From: Maniola hyperantus
Lineage: Eukaryota > Arthropoda > Insecta > Lepidoptera > Nymphalidae
DNA length: 64,000 nt
Direction: 5' to 3'
Assembly (NCBI RefSeq): GCF_902806685.2
Contig: NC_048549.1
Coordinates: 14,153,594 to 14,217,593, forward strand
Shown: one piece after another, positions 57,766 through 64,000 of the stretch
How positions within the stretch are numbered: position 1 is the first letter of the stretch
Layout of the letters: each line of letters opens with the position of its first letter
Notes under the pieces: generated by a model
The model's input: the letters and a program-made list of their open reading frames with translations, nothing else
What the model was told of the DNA's origin: nothing
The model's database searches: none
Program-made: the position numbers and the translations under genes

Positions 57766-57862
57766 GATGGTAATCGGGGAGGGAACGCCCCGCACACCCG
57801 CGGTGCGAGATAGTGCGGGGTGTCCCCCGCCTCATACCCCGATTGCTATCTCGACTCGTCGC
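57766..57862. mobile_element. GC-rich hairpin element
   Basis: gagatggtaatcgggg at the left mirrors ccccgattgctatctc at the right, and the core cgccccgcac pairs with gtgcggggtg. About 95 bp in an AT-rich setting. Confidence 0.65.
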
Positions 57863-58257
57863 ATACTATACTACACGACGTATAATAGAATAATTTAATA
57901 AATATATTATTATTATCGGCCAACAACAGATCCTCAATAGTGACAATAGTGTTTTTGTATTGAATTTACACTTTATACTTATTTATGTTTTTTTATACAA
58001 CACACGTCCATAGAGTTTGTTCTACGAGTTGTTTCAATGGTGCCGGATGAACAATGTTCAAACTAGCAATAATATTGTATTTTGTAACAACAATTAATTA
58101 TTATTGTAAGAACGTCTTTTAAATAAAATTTACAGACTGAGTGTTTAAGTTTTACTAAATTAAGACGTTAGTAGATACCTATACCTATCTCCTTGAGACC
58201 GATCGTCGTAGGAGTCTTTTTTGATAGCATTGATAGCACTAATCGCAAAAAAGGGAC

Positions 58258-58395
58258 TGGACTGTACCTAGTAATAAAATGTGATGTTTTGTATAGAGGT
58301 AGGTTATGGGGCTAGAATTCATTGTGAAAGAATAAATTTTTTTAAACTACCATTGTACAAAATATCACATCATTTTATTACTACAGTCCAAGAGC
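58258..58395. mobile_element. MITE-like inverted repeat
   Basis: gtaataaaatgtgatgtttt at the left mirrors aaatatcacatcattttatt at the right, with tcctttttgc/ggactgtag ends. A one-sided relative is at 35065-35160 in lola intron 2. Confidence 0.65.
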
Positions 58396-60378
58396 CTGAC
58401 GCTAAAGGGTTTTGTGTAATACCTAAGTAGAAAATTGTCTGACATGCAATTACTTCTATTTTGTTGATTGCTAACTAAAGAGGTAGGAAATTAACTACAA
58501 ACAAAACAAGTTTGGTACATAAAAAAAGTCACTTTATTTATTTATCTACAGTTAGGATATAAAATAAATTACAATATGACGATTTATCGGCTGCGGTGTC
58601 CGTGTATACATGAACATCCCACTTCTCGTTAGTTATAATTACATTTAAATAGAAAGATATACAAAATTATTGCACTCCACATGAGGTTCCAGGTAATCTC
58701 AAAACCATCACATGAAAATTAGTACTACTGCTAGATAATAGATGGCAGTATTTTAGTCCGCTATTAGCCCCTAGATGGCGCTACTAAAATGTATTAGAGC
58801 CATCTGTTGGTGATTGTATGCAGTTGCACTTACATTATCATTGAATAGATGGCGCTATTTACAAAATCATCACTTCATGCATTTTTCTCAATTTAACTAA
58901 TCTCGTGATTAAATAGCATTAATAATCACATCATTTATATTATGTTTATTTACAGGTGACTTAATTTACAAAAACTTATAATAATTTTACTATACAGACA
59001 TTAAATTGGAAAAATTTTCATGGAATATTTTAATTTAACATTTATTAGTAAATTTCTACTTTTTATTGTGTTCGCGGTTGGCAGTGTTAATCAGACAATC
59101 AGTCATTTCTGTACCTACTAGCTTAAATTATCTTCAAAAACGTAGTATTTTTAAAAGATATTTCTGTATCACACTTCTTTAAAGATAATTTAAACAGCAA
59201 GTTCTATCGAAATGAGTTAAATTACTAATGTGCACATTTTCTAATCTAGTCAATCATCTCTCATGTAGTATAATTTAGGTAAATGCCACTTAATGCCTTT
59301 GTCCTATCTTACAACAAGGTTGCTAAAGATGGCAACTGATGAGAAAACTAGGCATAATTTAGTGCCAGTTTACTGCACTATTTTACAAGATAAAGGTCAT
59401 AGCTCATTAGAGTCACCGGGCACCCGACCTGCACTTCGCCTCGCCTCGTGCAGTTAGTATTCTTTATATGGACTTCTATGGACATACGCTAACATAGACA
59501 AGTTAGCTCGCGGCATATTTGCCTTGCGTTAACTGCTTTGTCATTGCCCGCGAGTAATTCACGCGTAGACCTAGTGCCAATCGCTTACAGACTGACGATA
59601 GCCTTACACGATCAAGTTTACCGTCAAGTTTGACCTTGACCGTGTATGGCTTCAAGTATGCATGATGGCATGCAAACTTGGCGGTGTATGGTGTCATGTA
59701 AACTTGACTGATAAACTTGATCATGTATGGCTAGCGTAATGAAAAAAATGGACCACGCGATATCCACTCTACACTCGTTGGATCTGCGTTTTTGTGTACG
59801 TCTGCCCCAGAAAGGGGAGAAAGACAAAAAGGGACAAGGAAAGGATAGAAAGAATTTGTAGGGAGTCAAGAAGGGCGCCCCGGGAAAGAGCCACCGAGCA
59901 AGTACCGAACGGGCGCCCTCCTGCGTTTCGGCCCATATAACCGCGAGGTTGGTGGGGCCATGGGAGGTGGTGGGTTATCTCCACTCGTTGACCACGCGTG
60001 GTTCACTGGTGACAACCGTGGACCACTTGTCGACAACGAGTGGACGCCGTGGTCCGGTGCCGGTGGCTCTCATGAGCTATGACCTTAAACTTGCAAGATT
60101 TATTTTATTTTATTCAGATACAAGTTAGCCCTTGACTGCAATCTCACCTGGTGGTTAGTGATGATGCAGTCTAAGATAGAACCGAGCTAACCGGGAAGGG
60201 TAAGAATGATGGAAATAGACACTAAGTGGTTCCAAAATTCAAATAATAGAAAACAAACTTGTAAATACGTCTATGACATGGTATACGCTTTTCGTAAAGC
60301 ACTCTTTAAGTGACACTACTTTGGAAATTTCGAGAAGCGATGCGGGCTCGGACGCCACCGCCGTTCTTACACTATTAC

Positions 60379-60382
<4 letters not shown>

Positions 60383-60412
<30 letters not shown>
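60383..60412. repeat. (GT)n microsatellite
   Basis: About 15 GT units, followed by acacac. Confidence 0.95.
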
Positions 60413-60414
<2 letters not shown>

Positions 60415-60564
60415 ACACGCTAGGACTAGACACTACGTTCCTTCACTCACGTTTCATAGTTCATACATTTCAAGTAAACGTTGTTCGTATTAATATAATC
60501 TTTCACTTGTAACACTTCACTTCGTGTTTGTTGAATGGCACATATTTAGATGCAGCACATACCG

Positions 60565-60685
60565 CCGTACTCAGAGTCGCTAATCGTTACCGAAGATTGA
60601 GTTAATACGAGACAGATTTATGTGAGAGATGTAGCTGTCTTGTTATAACTAAACTTAAGTAACGATTAAGCTACTCTGAGTACGG
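60565..60685. mobile_element. MITE-like inverted repeat with arms of about 26 bp
   Basis: ccgtactcagagtcgctaat mirrors attaagctactctgagtacg with two mismatches. The AT-rich loop is about 68 bp. Confidence 0.7.
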
Positions 60686-61469
60686 CTGATAGAGAGGACC
60701 GATCTGTTGACCAGCGTCATAGTTTGAGATGGCTTGCAATGTTATATCGTGTTGGTATATTATATCATCACAGGTAAGTACATAGTATAGTAGCTAAACA
60801 CTTTCATAGTTCAGTAAGTATACAGTATACATGTATTTTTTTGGAGCGGTCAATGAGACTATTAGATTTTGAGTCTAAGGAGTTAAAAAGGTAAGCGACT
60901 AAACTAGTTAAATTGGAAAATTATGAATTTTCAAATTAGTTCCTTAATTAGGAAAATTTTAATTTTAGGTCATTCGAATTATTAATTTTAGATTGTGTTA
61001 CTTAAGTGGCTAGGTTAACTTACAATTTTTTTAAACATACTACATGGATTTTCATACTAAAATTATTATTAATATTTTCTTTCCTCAGTTTCGATTCTGA
61101 ATTTTGTATGAGTTTTTATCTTATCTTTTAGATGGGTCTGAACTCTGAAGCTAGTTGGACACATGAAAAAAAGTGTTTTAATTTAAAAAAAAAACGATTG
61201 TATGGCTCCTTAGACCAGTTTGGTGTATTATATTAAGGCTTTAAAATTTTTCGACTCACTGATTGCTCTAAAAAAACTCATATAATTAGTGACAGGATCA
61301 ATGGGTCCTCTGAGTGGTGCGTATGTCGGCGTGTTTAGACGGGCCCGTAGTCGGAGAGCGGCTGCGCGGAGCGCGCGGAGGGCGCGGTGGCGGGCAGCGA
61401 GGCGGGCGGCGGCAGCGAGGCGGGCGGCGGCAGCGGCGGCGGCGCGGGGGCGGGCGGCCCCGCCGCGCG

Positions 61470-63593
61470 TCACACGGCGCCCTTGACGAGCGCGCGGTGC
61501 GCGGGCGGGGGCGCGCGGCCGCCGCGCCACACGCGCCGCCAGCTCTCCAGCGTCTTGCCCGACCAGATCCACACGCCCGACGTGATGCCCACGGCCAGCG
61601 CCATGAAGTACTTGAGCATGAGCGCCGAGTAGACGGGGCGCGGGCCGCACGCCGCGCCGCACGCCACGCGCCGCAGCCAGCGCTCGCGCCCGCCCGCCTC
61701 GTACGCCAGGCAGCCGATCACCACGCCGGCCGGCACGGCGTACAGCACGCTGAACACGCCGATGCGGATCATGAGCTTCTCCAGCTTGTCGGCCTTGCAG
61801 CCCGCGCCCACGCCGCCCTGCCGCTTGATGACGGAGCGGATGCGGAACAGCGACACGAAGCCGGCCAGCAGGAACGTGGCGCCCAGCGCGAAGTACACCA
61901 CGAGCGGCGCCAGCACGAACTTGCGCAGGTTGGCGGGCGACGTGTTGCCCACGTAGCACACGCCGGCCACGGGGTCGCCGTCCACCGCGCCCGCCAGCAG
62001 CACGGCCACGGTCTTGGCGGCGGGCACGAGCCACGCCGCCAGGTGGTAGTAGGTCGCGTGGCCGGCGATGGCCTCGTTGCCCCACTTGAGGCCGGCGGCC
62101 AGGAACCACGCGAACGATAGCACCACCCACCAGATGGACGACGCCATGCCAAAGAAGTAGACCAGCACGAAGACGAGCGTGCAGGCGCTGGGCCCCGCGG
62201 CCGCCGTGTGCAGCAGCGTGCCGTCGCACGCCACCGCGTCGTGGCCGAGCGCGAGGCGCGCCAGGTAGCCCAGCGCCACCATGAAGTAGCAGGCGGAGAG
62301 GTACACGATGGGCCGCTCGGGGTACTTAAAGCGCTGCGAGTCGATGAGGAAGGTGGTGAGCGTCATGAGCGTGGAGGCGGCGCACAGGCCGGCCCACAGC
62401 GCCACCCACACCGCCGCGAACTCTTTCTCCTCCTTGGTGAAGAAGGCGCCGCGGCACGGCAGCGCGCAGCCCGGCACCGGCACGCCGGGCGCCGCGCGCG
62501 CGCTGGCGTTGTGCGCGTGGCGCAGGCTCACGAGCGGCGGCCGGCACGCGCACGCGCACTCGGCGCCCGCGCCCGCGCCCGCGACGTCGCCCGCGCCGGC
62601 AGCGCCCGCCTCGCAGTTTTTTGGATCCTTGCAAGTGTTCTTGTGCGGGCGGCGCGGCGGCGGGCGCGGCTCGGGCTCGCGCGCGCGCTCGTCCTCCATG
62701 CACAGGCGGTCGGGGTCGGGGTCGCCCTGGCGCGGCAGGCGCTCGCACGCCATGCGCTCGGGCCACTGGAAGCCGTACTTCTGCATGAGCGGCGCGCAGC
62801 CGTCGCGCGCGCGCTCGCACACGCTGCGGCACGCCGGCAGCGGCTTGGCGTAGTCCTCGATGCAGATGGGCGTGTACACGGAGCACAGGAAGAACTTCAG
62901 GTCGGCCGAGCACTTGATCTCCACGAGCGGCCAGTACTGGTGCACCTGAAACGAGAACAATACACGTTACAACTGTTCTGCTCAGAACTGGACAACCGGA
63001 CTGATTTCCTTAACAAATTGACAAGTCTTGGGTCTGTAATCTGCATAGCATCACTGGTACATGACAACATTGCACTCAGCACTGTTCGACTGGTCTTCAG
63101 GCACTGACAAATTGCACTTAGCGAAACAGAGTTATGCTATGATTCCGATATATTAATAAAATTGTCACAGCAAAGTCAGAGTATGATGCTCTATAGATTT
63201 CAGCTAAGAATGCTCTGAATAACTAACTCAGCGGGCGCTGGAGAGTGGCTGGGAGTTTCTGTACGTGATCAAATTAGAAATGAGGAAATCTGTAGAAGAA
63301 TAAGAACAACCGACACGTGAGCATAGCTACAACGCTGAAGCTGGACCCATTATGTAAACAGACGACATCACCAGCGCGCGGGCAGCGCCCACGCACGCAT
63401 CGTGATGCGGCGCCCACACACTCACCTCCAGGCCGGCCTCCTCCTGCGTGTCGTGGTCCAGCGAGTTGGGGAAGGCGGTGAGGTTGTAGCCGATGCCGCG
63501 GCACATGGGGATGGTGATCTCCTCGCAGCGCGGCGCCGCGTGCGCGCCCGCCAGCGCGCCCACCAGCGCCCACGCCAGCGCCCACGCACGCAT
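61470..63593 (-). CDS. fz2: Frizzled receptor, fz2 / FZD5-FZD8 type (complete)
   Basis: Plasma-membrane Wnt receptor. Two coding exons, 63593-63426 and 62945-61470, join at AGLEV|HQYW (phase 0) to give 547 aa. Residues 1-19 form a signal peptide (MRAWALAWALVGALAGAHA). The cysteine-rich Wnt-binding domain runs from about 22 to 138 with ten cysteines, for example CEEITIPMC, FLCSVYTPIC and ACRSVCERARDGC. A Pro/Ala/Gly linker follows, then seven membrane spans from about residue 232. The Dishevelled-binding KTLESW is at 520-525. CRD sequence and linker place it with fz2/FZD5/8, not fz1. The cytoplasmic tail is short and ends KGAV, without a clear S/T-X-V PDZ ligand. An acceptor at 63623 implies an upstream 5' UTR exon beyond the window. 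Coding GC is extreme, so both strands show long false frames. Confidence 0.93.
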
Positions 63594-63622
63594 CTTGACG
63601 CGCCCACCTACGCTAACCGCAT

Positions 63623-64000
63623 CTGTAACAATACCACAAACCAATTAAGTACATTTCAATAATTACACGAACAGGTACTTAAAATACATGGGCATTCTTT
63701 ATTCCTAAGTCACACATCTACATCATCACCGTCAACGCATCGTTGGCCCATCATAAAGCATCTCCTCTCAGAAAGAGAAAGGGTTTCTCTTTCTGCATCT
63801 CTTTTCTCAAGAGCACCAATGTGCAGTTCACACAAGAATATTATAGACAACTCTCAGGCATGCGAGTTTTCTCACGATGTTTTTCTTCACCATTAAAGCA
63901 AGTGATGTAAAACGCGTATAACTCCGACTCGGGGAGAATGACATGGGCTACTTTTTATCCCGGAAAATCAAAGTTCCCATGGGATTTTTAGAGACCTAAG
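63623..64000. other. Upstream intron of the frizzled gene with repeats
   Basis: After the 5' UTR acceptor there is a SINE fragment (63720-63900, with ctcctctcagaaagagaaag and atgcgagttttctcacgatg) and then a family C fragment running off the window (63935-64000, ctactttttatcccggaaaa). No coding sequence. Confidence 0.5.

Larger units (their letters stand above)
54885..58509. other. psq 3' UTR and intergenic sequence
   Basis: AT-rich. It includes a reverse family A fragment (55030-55180), a family D fragment (55655-55705), a short inverted pair (55970-56003 with 56354-56385), a tRNA-derived SINE (56800-57010), a decayed M1 relative (57236-57540), hairpin MITEs at 57766-57862 and 58258-58395, and AATAAA at 58123-58128, one candidate 3' end. 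No coding frame recognised. Confidence 0.5.
58510..61469. other. Presumed long 3' UTR of the frizzled gene and flank
   Basis: AT-rich, with no coding frame supported. On the - strand an AATAAA lies near 58533-58538, a possible distal end of the frizzled transcript. It holds clustered inverted words around cttgatcatgtatggc (59590-59730), a GC-rich patch (59870-60070) with ccactcgttg repeats, a family D fragment (60105-60200), a (GT)n microsatellite (60383-60412) and an inverted repeat at 60565-60685. Confidence 0.45.

Noticed and set aside
61228..62229. Long open frame (333 codons) on the - strand and others of 268-299 codons on the + strand over the frizzled gene
   Set aside because: They are Arg/Ala/Gly-rich frames produced by the very high GC of the real coding exon. 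None has a recognisable domain, and the Frizzled frame accounts for the region fully.

Overview
The window is nuclear DNA of an insect, almost certainly a moth or butterfly (Lepidoptera). The evidence is spliced genes in AT-rich introns, several dispersed short repeat families that look typical of Lepidoptera, and insect-type lola and pipsqueak genes. I cannot name the species. No rRNA gene, free-standing tRNA gene or CRISPR array was seen.

Left part (1-15.6 kb): the first three coding exons of a NUBP1/Nbp35 Fe-S assembly ATPase (- strand, continues off the left edge). Divergent from it is a complete nine-exon tektin of the tektin-3 type (+ strand, 4528-11430), followed by a complete four-exon COX11 (- strand, 12845-15628). 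Their introns and spacers are full of MITEs and SINE-like copies.

Centre (16.5-38.6 kb): the BTB gene longitudinals lacking (lola) on the - strand. Four common exons (38554 to 32391) encode the BTB domain and linker and end in phase 1. Downstream lie six alternative terminal exons, each encoding a pair of C2H2/C2HC zinc fingers and each entering in the matching phase. Three further short terminal-exon candidates without zinc fingers also match the phase. This is the lola design of one shared N-terminus with many interchangeable DNA-binding ends.

Centre-right (42-54.9 kb): pipsqueak (psq) on the + strand, head to head with lola. Ten coding exons give 440 aa with four tandem Psq helix-turn-helix motifs and no BTB domain visible here. 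Its first coding intron holds a 5.6 kb DIRS-type retrotransposon with gag, RT-RNase H and tyrosine recombinase frames, inverted terminal repeats and an internal complementary region. Two decayed duplicates of psq exons lie in later introns.

Right end (61.5-63.6 kb): a Frizzled receptor of the fz2/FZD5-8 type on the - strand. Its signal peptide, ten-cysteine CRD, seven membrane spans and KTxxxW motif are complete, and its coding sequence is very GC-rich. The 6.6 kb between psq and this gene holds untranslated or intergenic sequence and small repeats. lola and psq are both BTB/Psq-class transcription regulators; the other genes (Fe-S assembly, axonemal tektin, cytochrome oxidase assembly, Wnt receptor) are unrelated neighbours.
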